The position numbers and the translations under genes are program-made. A DNA stretch of 64,000 bases from Pseudo-nitzschia pungens (lineage: Eukaryota > Bacillariophyta > Bacillariophyceae > Bacillariales > Bacillariaceae), in contig CM074759.1 in the NCBI GenBank assembly GCA_037355855.1, forward strand, positions 5,332,001 through 5,396,000, read 5' to 3'. The notes below the pieces were generated by a model. The model did no database searches, was not told where the DNA came from, and was given only the letters and a program-made list of their open reading frames with translations. Positions 50,749 to 62,164 of this stretch are shown here, piece after piece. How positions within the stretch are numbered: the first letter of the stretch is position 1; each line of letters opens with the position of its first letter.

Positions 50749-51242
50749 TTCCCTGTTACTTCCACTTACAGGATTCAAGGGGACGCTTGCCACGGATGGA
50801 ACTACACACTGGAAAAGAACTTCCCGGGGAGACAGACTGCCACGTAGGGACCTTCCAGTGAGACCAGGTGTCCAGCAGAACAATGGACCATGACGTCAGG
50901 ACCATCCAACAAGAACAATGAGGCCACGACAGAGATATGGCGCCTCGGTCTGCTACGGTGATTTTGATTTTTAACCAAGGGATCTTCAAGGATACCAACC
51001 ACCGTGCAACTTGACCTATGCCCCCTGTCCAAGTTCCCAGTTGGAATCAGAATTAGGACAAGCAAAAGGAGAACCCTGAGATCAGTCATATCTCAAAAAT
51101 CAAATCGATCCGATCAGAGCAGACAGACCAAATAGAATATCTTTTGGTCGACAGAACAGTTCCTGCCATAAAAAGAATTTGGTTCAGAAACTGAAGCAAG
51201 TTATTTAGTACCTTCCAAACATTAAGTCACGTCAAGTCAACC
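50749..51242 (+). other. Leader-like stretch before a copia gag
   Basis: No coding capacity. It directly precedes the gag ATG at 51243, so it is probably copia leader or LTR sequence. I could not delimit an LTR or primer-binding site. It ends CGTCAAGTCAACC before ATGG. Confidence 0.5.
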
Positions 51243-53148
51243 ATGGCCAAGCAAACCAGAAGCCAAGCCACCGCAGCCGCTGCCGCCGCCGCCGCCGCCG
51301 CTGCTGCACGCCCTGCACCTGGAGCCGGCGCTCCTGTCCCTGGGCTTGGAGCTGTTCCTGTTCCTGGAGCCAGCGGGGGCCGTTCCTGTTCCTGGAGCCA
51401 GCGCTCCTGCACCGGGAGCGGGAGCCGTTCCTGGAGCCGGCGCTCCTGCACCTGGAGCTTGCGCCCCTGGGCTTGGACCCAACCCTGTCCCTGGAGCCAA
51501 TCCTGTCCCTGGAGTCAATCCTGTCCCTGGAGATAATCTGGTCCCTGGAGTTGTCAGATGTGCCCCTGGTGTTGCTGCTGCTGGTGTTGCTGCTGCTGGT
51601 GTTGCCCCTGGTGTTGTTGCTGCCAGTGTTGCCCCTGGTGTTGTTACTGCCGGTGTTGCCCCTGGAGCTGCTGCTGTCGGTGTTGGAGTTCCCCCTGTTC
51701 CAAACAATGTTGGAGTCCCCCCTGCTGTTGGAGCACCTGCCGCTGCTTGTGCTGCCGCTCCTGCTGCATTTGGTGTCTCCAGAGTCCGGCAAGTACCCAA
51801 TGTCAACATCCAACCCCGATCTGAGGTCATCCTGCTTGCTGTTGCTGAAGAGATGAGAGCAATGCGCAATGAGGCTGCAGCCTGCGCGACTGCTGCCGCT
51901 GCCGCTGCTGCCGCCGCTGCTGCTGCTGCCGCCGCTGCTGCCGCTGCCGCTGCCGCTGCTCCTGCTCCTGCTCCTGCCGCCGCTCCTGCACCTACAGGAA
52001 CTAATCCTGATGTCCTGCAAGCCCAACGGAGCAAAACTCAATGCAAGGGAGGTAGACCTTCACAAGATCCTTATGGGTTTCAGCAACTGTGATACGGCGG
52101 ATGAACTATTCTGGAACAGCCTAAACAGCATCAAGGCAATCAAACAGCTCTCTGCCAAGGAGCTTCCCAAGTACCTTCACAATTTCAATGGGGACCGTCA
52201 TCCAATGTGCCCTCACCCTGAATGAGTATTCATCGGACTCACATTCAGGCAGTCCTTTAAGCTTCTCTTGGAGTGGATCCGCTACCAACCACTAATTGGT
52301 ATCAAGCTGACAGCCCATACTTGGCTCAGTGATCCCCTCGCAGCTGACCGGATCAGTGACCAACTACATGGAATGAAGAGCGCAGACAAGGAACCAACCA
52401 CAGGAACTGCTGCTTTGCCAAAGCTCACGAACCTCGACAACTTCTGCCAGTGGGAAGAAAACTTCCACCAGTTCCTCCGCTTCCAGTACAATGGACAAGG
52501 CTTCCCCCTCTTGTATGTTATTCCTCTGAAGGAGCAAGAGACAGTGACGGCCGCCCAGAGATCTGCAACTGTTGGAAAGCTGCTTTCCTAACCCTCTACG
52601 AGAATGCTTTCTCCCAAACTAACGTCAAGGCGATCCTCGACAAGGTTCATACAAGTATGTTCACCTCTTGCTACACAGGGGACTCCCGCACCTACGACTT
52701 CAAGAATTGGTTGAACTTCCAGACTACCCTCGTCAACCATGACAAGTTCCCTGACGAGCAAGACTTCACCATGAACTTCATCCACAGCATCCAAGATGAA
52801 AGGTTTGAGAATCCCAAACTCCAAGCCCTCCAAAACGAGAAGTACACCAAGGACTTCAACGAGTGTGTTTCCTTTTTCAAGAAGTGTCTTGGCGTAAGGA
52901 AGATGGGTGCGGCTGCAACCAAGAGAGCACAAAGTATCTCCTCTGTACAGCAAGGTGGTGGTAGTGGTAGTTCTGGAGGAGGCAGAAAGCGCTGATCATA
53001 CAGCGGAAAGATTGAAGACAAGAAGTACCCATATGAGGTTTACAAGACGTTATCCAAGGACCAGCGCCAACAGTTGTACGACCTTTGTAAGAAGAGGCCC
53101 CAAACCATCCAGTTGACCAGTTTGAACCCTACTGCTCCTGCCATCTGA
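51243..53148 (+). pseudogene. Ty1/copia-type gag, decayed plus-strand copy
   Basis: Begins MAKQTRSQA then an Ala run, a long Ala/Pro/Gly-rich region (repeats of the type PGANPVPGVNPVPG) and a second run of about 25 Ala. The conserved part then follows: KELPKYLHNFNGDRHPMCP, WIRYQPLIGIK, NLDNFCQWEENFHQFLRFQ and FTMNFIHSIQDERF. It matches the minus-strand gag at 62330-64000. Damage: frameshifts near 51375 and 52030, TGA after MCPHPE near 52225, an internal loss of about 65 codons after ATVGK near 52580, and a stop after GGGRKR near 52993. Homology to the other gag continues to about 53148 (LNPTAPAI and stop). Confidence 0.85.
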
Positions 53149-53317
53149 AGAGCAAGAAGTTCAAGCAAGCAGAGGAAGCCATTGACGGCTCTCATCCATT
53201 GAATCCTACAGTGTCTGTCCTTCGCGCGGAGAAGTCCACGGAGTCCAAGAGGTCCAAGATGAACAAGCGCAAGTTGGAGCCTGACGAAACACGGTCCAAT
53301 TTCAGTCCCCATTTGTA
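53149..53317. other. Short remnant between the copia gag and LINE C
   Basis: Sequence after the gag pseudogene, Lys/Glu-rich if translated (SKRSKMNKRKLEPDE), perhaps further gag. It changes at about 53318 into LINE 3' UTR (AGAGGGGGAGAAGGAAGAG). Confidence 0.5.
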
Positions 53318-53796
53318 CAGAGGGGGAGAAGGAAGAGACTGGAAGAAATCCCAGTATCATAATGGGGAACAGGACGGGGAGCAGGGAAAGGATGGATAAC
53401 ACCAAGGAACAAGGTGGAAGCAACCCTAAGATCCAAGAAGCCAAGCGCGCATCAGAGCAGCTTCCTGTTGGTATGGCTGCACTGGTGGGACAGGGGCTGC
53501 AAAGTTTTTCCTAGCAAGGTGGATGGTTGCAAGCCACTGCCGCTTTGCAAGGAGGGTGTAACCTTGAAGGACTTGGAGAGAGGTTTGGAGAAGAGAGTGT
53601 GACTGGGGGAGTGCACCAGCTGTACCAATGGCTAATTCAGAGGCAATGGAAGCATCAAGAGATTGGTGTTGTTCAGCCTCAAGCGTACCCCCAGGGCCAT
53701 GGAGTCACTCATTCCTATAAGTCCAAAGATCCCAGCAGGTGAGAAAGAACTGATGGATGATGGCTGTTGCCCAGCGTTTGGGGGAGCGCTTGCTGC

Positions 53797-56700
53797 CTAT
53801 GTGGGAGTAGTAATCAGCCTGGATGCGATACCAGAGAGGAGACCACCTACCAAGAATGGATCAGTCTGCTCAACCTCAAGCCTCTGCTGCAGGGGACCTT
53901 TGAAGGCAGACACACTGTGCTTGACAGCCCCAGGGTCCTTGCAGGAGAGCACATGAGAGACCTTCTCATTGTCCGCATCACACAGAGGGCACCTGGAGTG
54001 ATCCTGATGCTGGTAGTGAAGTAGCTGGTTGCCAACACCAATGCAACCAGAAGCAAACTTGACAAACCATCTTTGCATGCCAAGAGGGAGACACTTGAAG
54101 GCAGACTGATGGACACACCAATGGATAGAGCTCAAAACCGGTTGGGGAATAGGGATGTCATGGTGGGTCTGCCAATATTGGAGAAGAGGAGGGCCAGCAA
54201 TGGCAACATGCAGTGCATTCTGATCAAACCTTTAGCACTTGGAACCACAGAGGGAAAATGCCCAATGCTCAAACACAAGTCTGGGATAGTGGTAGGCAGA
54301 AGCTCTGTGAACAGAGAGAAAAGCCTTGGCCATGCTGTCAACCTGATGATTGTGAAGGGCCCACCAGTCAAGAAAGAATCCAGCTTGGTGCCCTTGGACC
54401 CACTGGAAGTGCACTGAAATGGGAAGAGCAGAAAGCATGTTGCGGATGACATAGACAAAATCAAAAGACTTCTGGGAGATAACCAAGGGCCAAGATCCCT
54501 GAGCCTATTTGAGAGCTGTGTCACCATCAAGTGCAATGGTGATAGAGCCAGAGGCAATATCAAAAAGATCCACCAGAGCAGTGCAGCAGGTGAGAACACC
54601 AATGATGCCAGCCAGTTCACTTCGGTAAGAAGACTGATCCTCAGGGGAACCACTGACAAAGTTACAGCCAGTGAGGAACAATGAGGGAGTATTGGTGGAG
54701 GTATTGGGTGACAGGATGAAGGCAGAAGTACCTCTTAGAAGAGCAGGATCAAAGGAACCATCACAAACAGCACTGGCAGTGCCACTCTGAATGGCAGCTA
54801 CAAGAGCCTGACATCCAACCTGTGGAAGGGAATACTTGTGGAGAAGCACTCTTGGAGACTCACAGAGGGCATCAAACACATCCTCAGGAGAAGCTGGAAG
54901 AGAGTCAAATGGATTGTACCTCAGAGGATCAACTTCAGGAGGGTCAGAGACAAAGTCAGAAGAACCAACAACTCAAACAACTTGGCCACGGGTCACAAGA
55001 GAGACAAGCACATGTGCACATGCAGGTTTCTCAGGAAGAACTTCAGAAGTGAAGCGATGTCTGCCCCTTCCTTGGGAGGTGCCCACCATCCAGCCAGTAG
55101 AACATTTAGAGAACAATCTGTTGGTAGAGGAAGACAAGTACCAAGGCCAAAGAGAAGCTGTCTGGAGAGAGAGCCAAGGCCCAAGATGAAAAGAATGAGC
55201 CAAGGCTCTAGCGGCAGGGAGTGGACAGGGGGGAAGAAAGCATGTCGGAAGAGCCTTAAGCCTTAGTCCACAGGCACTGTGCTGGTGGAGGCCAAGGTGG
55301 AGGACATCTGGGCCAGTCAAGATGATCTCTCAAGTGGTTGGAAGATTTCAACTGGAAAGCCACTGGGGACAGCTTTTTCCCATCAGGAGTGCAAATATCA
55401 GCAAGAGAAACAGCCTTGAGGGACATCTGAATGAGATTCAACAGGGACAGGTCAGCACCACGGAAGCCAGCATCAACAAAGGCCTGCATGAGGTAGCAAT
55501 CATTGGAGTGCAGCAGGGGAAGGTCTGGGAAGTCTTCAACCAAGCTCACAGGGGGCATGGAAAAGAATTTCCAAAGATGCTTGTACCAACAAGGAGTAAT
55601 GTATGAAGAATAGGGATGAAGGGGTGTAACACCAAGATGGAGAGGTACACCCAATTCAAGCCTGAGAGCTTCAGCAGTGAGCCTAAGAATCCTGCCAGTT
55701 TGGGAGGACCTGACAGATTCCTGGAAGAGAGTGACAATATGGCTGAACTCTTGGAGAAGGTATGGATGAATGAAACCAAAGCCTTGATACAGAGATGGAC
55801 CAAAGAACACCTGTCTGGGAAAGGTTCGGGACATCCCAGCCTTATTCAGAACAGTGACAAGGGCTGGGTGAAGAATCTTGGTCCAGGTACCCTCATCAAG
55901 TTGAGTGACAGGCATGGGATACTCAACAGACTTCATGAAAGAGTACTTGAAGGTGTAGAGGGGCACCCTCTTCTCGCACTTGGAAGCCTTCAGTTGAGAC
56001 CCAAAGGACTTAGACTGGGACTTCATGTGAGCAATCTGGGCATCCTCATTGCCATCCATGGAGATAAAAACACCAAGGGTTTTGTCAGCATGGTCAACTT
56101 CAAAGCAATCCAGGGTAGCACGATTGCCAAGCTTGTCAGCAACAGTGAAGTCACCTGGCATGTCAGCAATGGAGCGATAATCCCAACCAGAGCCAGTCCA
56201 TTTGAAGTCAATCAAATAACAGAAGGATTTGGCAGGTGCAATGGCACCTCCAGTGGCAATAATGCCACCTGCCCACCTGTCAAGAGCATCCTGAAAGTCA
56301 ACAGCCAAGGTCTCACCAGAGGTGGTGGGATCAGAACCAGCACAAAACAAACAATCAGTGTCATCCACAAAAGCAAAGCCCACCAGGGAAACCAGCTGCA
56401 GGGACAAAGAAGTGACAAGGTGGACACCATGTCCAGCATGTTGCATCCTCTTGAAGACAATTGTAGAAACCAAAGCCCAGAGAGTTGGACCAATCCCATT
56501 GCCTTGCCCACATGCACTGAGAGGAACTGGTTCATCACCATACACAGGGCCTGACCTGCCAAAACCAGTTTTGATGTGGTGTTTGGCATGCTGCAGGGTA
56601 GACAGAAGAATTTCACAAACATGTGCTGGAAGCCCAAAGCTCTGGAGAGTGAGACCAGCAATGGGATGAGAGATCCTGTCATAGCAACCCTTGGCACCAT

Positions 56701-57486
56701 TCAAGGCAACAGCACCAGATCTGCGCTTTTGGCACAACACATCACAGATGAGCTTTTTGTTCAGGCAGGTGTTGATGGCCTTGTGGTACTTCCTGCTCCC
56801 ATGCTGATCAGCAGCCACTGCATTGGCACGTTCAGCATGGGCAAGAATGCGTCTGCCAATCATCTTGTTGTTGATCTGGAATTCAGGAGACATCAACTGG
56901 ATAAGCCTCATCTTGTCAACCCTATATTCATCAGGTTTCTTGAAGATCTCAACATCAGTGATGACCTGCCAGGCAGCAGGAGAGAAACCAGGACTGATCT
57001 CATAAGAGTATCAAAGCAATTCAACTGTGGGTCAAGGGCAAAGGACTTGTGATGTGCAAAGCTTAGACATGAAGGTTCACCTGCAGTGCGTTCCCTCTGA
57101 CTTTTCCAAGCAGCAGCATTGTCAGCTGGGCTCACAGAATAATCAAAATGGGGCAGTTGCAGGAGAGAGGCAGGCACTTTGAGACAGGCAAGAAATTCAG
57201 AGAGATACTTGTCAGTGTCAGGGGGAGGAGTGTATGAGCCAGCAAGAACTTCAGCAGAGGCAGGACCTGTGCCCATGTATCCAAAGGCCTGAGTAAATGA
57301 GGGAGCCATAGAAGGAGTTCCAAGACACTGTTGTTGGCGCCGGACATTGGATTCAGCCATAGCTGGAACCATAGTGGACTGGGACTCCAAGACCTGTTCA
57401 GCACCATCAGGGCCAATATGAGAATCATGAATGGGATTTGGGGAGCCAGGCATCCCATCAGACCTAATACCAGAAGACCTAACCAT
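53797..57486 (-). pseudogene. LINE C ORF2 remnant: endonuclease deleted, RT and RNase H with lesions
   Basis: Starts with the conserved ATGGTTAG overlap at 57486 (MVRSSGIRSDGMPGSPNPI). After HDSHI it jumps in frame to GPDGAEQVLES, so the whole endonuclease and linker, about 570 residues in LINE B, is missing. A small deletion near 56990 shifts the frame. RT continues in 56911-55256 with NGAKGCYDR (motif A Asp to Gly) and FVDDTDCLF. A 7-base tandem duplication (TAAGGCT) near 55258 gives a stop. RNase H remains in pieces (CDGSFDP, SELAGI, ALDGDTAL), then a TAG near 54508. The zinc motif CPLCDADNEKVSHVLSC (C-x2-C-x8-H-x3-C) is intact near 53940-54000. TAG ends it at 53797. Confidence 0.9.
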
Positions 57487-59634
57487 GATCAGAAGGAAAC
57501 CGTGTCTGTCGCGCTGTTGAAAAGGCAGCTGGAGCTGATTTGGTAGAGGTATTGGCATGGCTCAAATCACTGACACTGGCATCATGGCTAGAAGAAAAGG
57601 CAATAGCAGCAACTCCAACCCTCAAAGCAGAGGCCGCATCATCCCCACCACCAGGCATACCAGGAGGCGGAACAGCAGGAACGGAAAGGCGAGACAGCAG
57701 GGGAAGCATCAGGTGAAGCATCAGCCATAGCAGTATCAGTAGGATCACCACCTTGAGAAGCATCACCCTTAGGAGATGCAACCTGAGCAGCAGTGAGGTT
57801 GGGTGTGCCAGTGGCCAATGTAGCCATGGATTGGGAATCATCAAATCCACCACCACCACTGTCATCACGTGCTTGGAGGTTAAAGTGCAAATCCAGATCA
57901 AAGGTGAGATCTGGGGCAAGATCAATTGATAAATCATCCTCAACAAGCTCCCAATCTCTGGCATCACCATCACCAAAGAAGGGGAGAGAGGCATCCTGCA
58001 ATGGGTCTGCAGCCGGTGCAGTTTCCACAACACAGTTGGCAGCAGCATCCCAATGGTAAGCCTCCATTTCAGTCAAGCACTCAGTTGAAGACCACTGCCT
58101 AACACAGGAACCATATTCTGCCTCCAGGAAAATAGGTAGGAAAGACAGCATGGCCATGGCTTCAGCCTTGGTGGTGGTGTTGTACAAAGCAAGGATCTCA
58201 CCCCGGTATGAGCTAGTATCAACAGATAGAAAGAGAGGCCAGGACAAATTGTCACAAGTTCTGATTCCCATAAGCACACGACGCAAAGTCTTCAACCCCA
58301 GCCCCTGGCCCAAATCAACAGGAAGATCAAGATCAACTACACCCAGAACAGGAGCAGTTTCATGACTCTCAATGAATTGGGCTTGGCGGTACTTAGCTTG
58401 GCAAACAGTCTTGAGCTTGGAAGGGGGAAGGGGCTGGTCAGAAGGATTGGTAGCTGTCTCAATGAACTTGTAGAATTTACCATCAGGGAGAGAGGCAATG
58501 TCAGAAGGCTTGCACCTGTTGAACTGAGCTTTGAGGAGCTGGACAGTTTGGGCTCGCTTGGTAGCATGACATAAAACATGAGCAGCTGGAATAGGATTTG
58601 GATCAGGAGTTCTGGAGTTGTCCAAGCTGATATTCTTCCTGATAACAGCAATAGGACAGGCTTGAAACCTGGGATGAGTCTGAAGCAATGCATTGTAGTG
58701 GTCAAGATCAAAACTCTGCATGTAAGATCCAAGGAGAAAACCACAGGTGACAATAACTGGAGCCTGGATGTGGTCAAACTTCAAGTCCATGTCGCAATCC
58801 CTGAGCCTCTGGAGCAAAGCTGCAGACAGGAGAGCTTCCAATGAACCACTATGCCCAACAAAGAACCTTAAGTGAGGAGCAGTTCTACTGCAAAGCCAGA
58901 GCTGAGCAACATACAATTCCAAGGTTTTTCTGTCAGGGAGTGTAGTCCAAAGCTAGGTAACAGGCTTGGCCTTGGGGTTGAGCCGGGTTCCAGAGGGGAA
59001 AACATAAAGCACCAGGCGCTTGTCAACAGTCCAGAGCAAATCCAAGGCTTCCTTGAGAGACTTGAGCAGTTCATCATACAGCTCCCCAGGGCGTTGAGAC
59101 AACAGCTGGGGGAGGGAAAGAGTGACATAAGAACTATGGGAACACTTGGTACCTGCAGTGACATCCACTGGAGCCCGTGAATCACTGGAGCAAACCCCTC
59201 TGTGTTGGAGGAAATGCCCATCAGAAGAGGACAGGACAGTAGCACCACCAACACCAGGGAGAAAGGACACTGATCTGGAAGTGGAAGCATCATCAACTGC
59301 AGTGGGTGCAGGAGCAGGAGGTCTCTTCTTGAAATGCCAGTGGGAGCCAAGCACCTGGTTAGCTGCCAACCAAACTGTTCCTTCAGTGCTTGGCAGAAGG
59401 TTGCCCTCACAATACAAGTCTTCAAAACACTCAGGAGACATCTTGGCCAAACCAATAAGACATTTCTTCAGAGCATGGCCAGAGGGTTGCTTGGTCCAGG
59501 CTGGAGCTGAGCCTTGAAAGCAAGCAGATGCAAGAGAGGCCAAGGAATCTACAGAGGCAGTTCTCCAATCAGGATTGTGAGGAAAAGCTTGAGCATCAAC
59601 TGGAGGGATGGCAGTCTGGCAGATATCATGGATC

Positions 59635-59800
59635 TGAGGGCCTGACTGCTGGGGGCCTGCCTGCTGGGGGCCTGACTGCTGGGGGCCTGACTGCTGGGGG
59701 CCTGACTGCTGAGTGCCTGGATGCTGGGAGCCTGACTTCTGGGAGCCTGACTGCTGAGAGCCTGATTGCGGAGAGCCTGACTGCTTGGCGCCTGACATCT
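59635..59800 (-). repeat. 15-bp coding repeats (QQSGP / SQQSG), second block
   Basis: CTGACTGCTGGGGGC-type 15-base units, about ten copies, encoding QQSGP and variants (QQAGP, QKSGS). Confidence 0.88.
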
Positions 59801-60059
59801 TAGAGCCCGACTTCCGGGGGCCCAGCTGAGAGGCGGCTGGCTTGGAATCAGACTGCACGGAATCCTCTGGAACAGACTCAGTGCCCAGCATGACAACATC
59901 AGAAAGCACACTGGCAGAGGAGGACACAGAAGAAGAGGAAGACATTTCATCAGCAGAAGGCTCATTCATAGAGGATGTAGATGAGGATGAGGAAGCAGAT
60001 GAGGATGAGGAAGAAGACAGGGAAGAGCCAGGACCTAACTGCCTAGGGCCTGAGTTCTG

Positions 60060-60525
60060 CTGAGAGCCTGACTGCTGGGGGCTTGACTGCTGGGGACCCG
60101 ATTGCTGGGGGCCTGACTGCTGGGGGCCAGGCTGCTGGGAACCTGACTGCTGGGGGCCGGACTGCCAGGGGCCTGACTGCTGAAAACCAATAAACTGTGG
60201 GCCTGACTGCCGTGGAGCGGACTGCTGGGGGCCTGACTGCTGCAGGCCGGACTGCCGGGGTCCTGACAGCCGGGAACCAAAAAACTGGGGGCCTGACTGC
60301 CGGGGGCCTGACTATTGGGGGCCTGACTGTTGGGGGCCGGGCTGACCAGGGCCTGATTGCGGAGAACCAAGAAACCTGGGGGCTGACTGATGGGGAGCGG
60401 ACTGCCAGGGGCCGGACTGCTGGGGGCCTGACTGCTGGGAGCCTGACTGCTGGGAGCCTGACTGCTGGGGGCCTGACTGCCGGGGGCCGGACTGCCGGGG
60501 GCCTGACTTGACGCCTGACAGCTGA
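60060..60525 (-). repeat. 15-bp coding repeats (QQSGP), first and longer block
   Basis: About thirty units of the 15-base repeat (CTGACTGCTGGGGGC type) with variants. The unit keeps the reading frame, so the repeat number can change without shifting the frame. Confidence 0.88.
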
Positions 60526-60908
60526 GAACCTGAATTCCGGGGGCCCAGCTGAGAGGCTGCTGGCTTGGAATCAGAATGCTTGGAATCCTCTGGAACAGAC
60601 TCAGTGCCCTGCATGTCAGCATCAGAAAGCACACTGGCAGAGGAGGACACAGAAGAGGAAGAAGACACGTCATCAATAGCAAGCCCATTCATAGAGGATG
60701 CTGAGGCTGATGATGAGGATGAGCCGGGAGCATGAGCAGGGGAAGGAGTGGCGCAAGCAGTTTTGGCAAGAGCATGTCATGGAGGGGTCTGTTGCACAAA
60801 GGGACGCTTGCTAGACTGATACCCAGAGGCAGACCAAGCAGAAGATGAGGGCGTTGAAGACCTTTTCTTCCGCTGTGGGCCACCCTTTAGTAGGAGGGGG
60901 GAGGCATT

Positions 60909-61649
60909 GTACTGGAAGGGGACAGTGGGGCTTGGTACCAAAGGCTGCTGAAAAGAGTGAGGGAGCAGGGGGTTGTAGGCTGGGAATCAGGGTACAGCAG
61001 CAACAACAGGTCCAACGTTGGTCTGGACAAGGAAAAACTCCAGGGGAACCAAAAAGATAGGACTGGAGCACTACCAGAAAAGTCATGTTAAAAACCCACA
61101 GAGGTGCTCTGGAGGTAGGAATTTGGAAACTCCAGTAGCCTACTGCAAATCGTGTAGAAAAAATTGTGCAAGGTTGAACAATTTTTATGGCTTGTAGACT
61201 TGTAGGGGACCAAATCGTGTATCCAAATTCAAACCAGGGATGATTCCAAGTGGTATACTTAAGCTCCAGGGAAGCTGCTTGCCTGAAAACAAGGGCTTTA
61301 GTAGGAACACTTAGGGACCAGGGGATACCAATGACAGGGCACACTTAAAAGGCTCAGGAGGGAACTTGAAGTTCAAACTCGCGAGTACTTTTAAGTGGAA
61401 ACAGTATCCAGGGGCAATTGGCTTCAAAACAGGGACCTTGAGCGAGACACTTAGGGACCAGGGAAGCTTCTTGCTGGAGAAACAGGGACTTAGGCTCAAG
61501 GAACGCGCGGACACTTAGGGAACAGGGTAGGGTGGAAACAGTATCCAGGGGCAATTGGCTTCAAAACAGGGACCTTGAGCGGGACAAAGAAGCTGCTTGC
61601 TTGAAAACAGGGGCTTTAGTAGAGGCCCTAGGGACAAGGAGGGAGGCTG
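60909..61649 (-). promoter_or_regulatory. LINE C 5' UTR, truncated
   Basis: Collinear with the proximal 5' UTR of LINE B (GGTCCAACGTTG..., GGAACTTGAAGTTCAAACTC, CAGTATCCAGGGGCAATTGG) and stops at 61649 within GGAGGCTGTTGT. The distal part with the 5' terminus is missing. Confidence 0.75.
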
Positions 61650-62164
61650 TTGTTGTGAGAAACAGGGGGGTGGGATACGACCCTGTCAAGCATAAGCTTG
61701 ATGTCAAGGGTCCGTCCATTATGGGGGTCTTCAGGATCGGTGTTGTCGATATGAATGGAGTGACTGGACTGGGAGTTGTATTGTCTGGGGGTCTCGTCGA
61801 CACGATTGGGGTGGCAGTCTCGTATCTGATTCGGACAAATCAAGCTGTGGGACAACTTGTCGCCAAAATACAGTGCTTCGTGGAAATAGACCAACCAGAC
61901 TTTCCCGTCAGGTGCTGTGTAGGCCGTAACACAGGTTCCAATAGGGATATTCTTGATTGGCTCGAGCTCAGGCGAAAAAGGATGAACATCAACGTGACTG
62001 ATGACTTGGTCTTCAAGCAAAATCATGTTGGATCCGGCAGCAGTTGTATCAGCGTGGCTGTCCAACTTGCATTGTCCCTCATGACTGGATGAGGAGCGCG
62101 CGGGCAAGTCCATCTGATACAGCAGCCGGCCAACCTTACTTAATTTCGGGCACCGGCCGTCATT
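61650..62164 (-). pseudogene. Copia pol start: aspartic protease segment, truncated
   Basis: In frame with gag after TGA 62165-62167; first ATG at 62113 (MDLPARSSSSHEGQ). CKLDSHADTTAAGSNMILLE contains the D-S-H-A-D form of the protease active site seen in copia elements. About 155 residues remain before LINE C sequence, where a stop follows. RT, integrase and RNase H are absent. Confidence 0.82.

Larger units (their letters stand above)
57479..60908 (-). pseudogene. LINE C ORF1 remnant with expanded QQSGP repeats
   Basis: The start ATG near 60908 is out of frame with the body, and a TGA follows QQTPP near 60778. The Ser-rich segment (SSSSSVSSSASVLSD, GTESVPED, DSKPAASQLGPR) occurs twice (60692 and 59969 regions). 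Each copy is followed by five-residue repeats, and a TGA-type stop lies between. The core part FLWRFYGEGPFTG to KKS is deleted, so QQSGPQ joins IHDICQ. Then TAG at 58953-58955 interrupts PVT/LWTTLPDRK, and a frameshift lies near 57690. The end FPSDHG and the ATGGTTAG overlap remain. Confidence 0.88.
53318..61649 (-). mobile_element. LINE C: defective LINE, truncated at both ends
   Basis: Reads 5' UTR (61649-60909), ORF1 remnant (60908-57479), ORF2 remnant (57486-53797) and 3' UTR to 53318. The 3' UTR ends before the hairpins and tail found in LINE F, and the 5' UTR lacks the CAATTTTGC start. Both ends join copia fragments, which lie in opposite orientations on the two sides. Confidence 0.87.

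Noticed and set aside
51232..52041. Two long minus-strand frames (Ala-rich and Ser/Arg-rich) opposite the copia gag
   Set aside because: They are antisense shadows of the GC-rich Ala/Pro/Gly coding region of gag on the plus strand.
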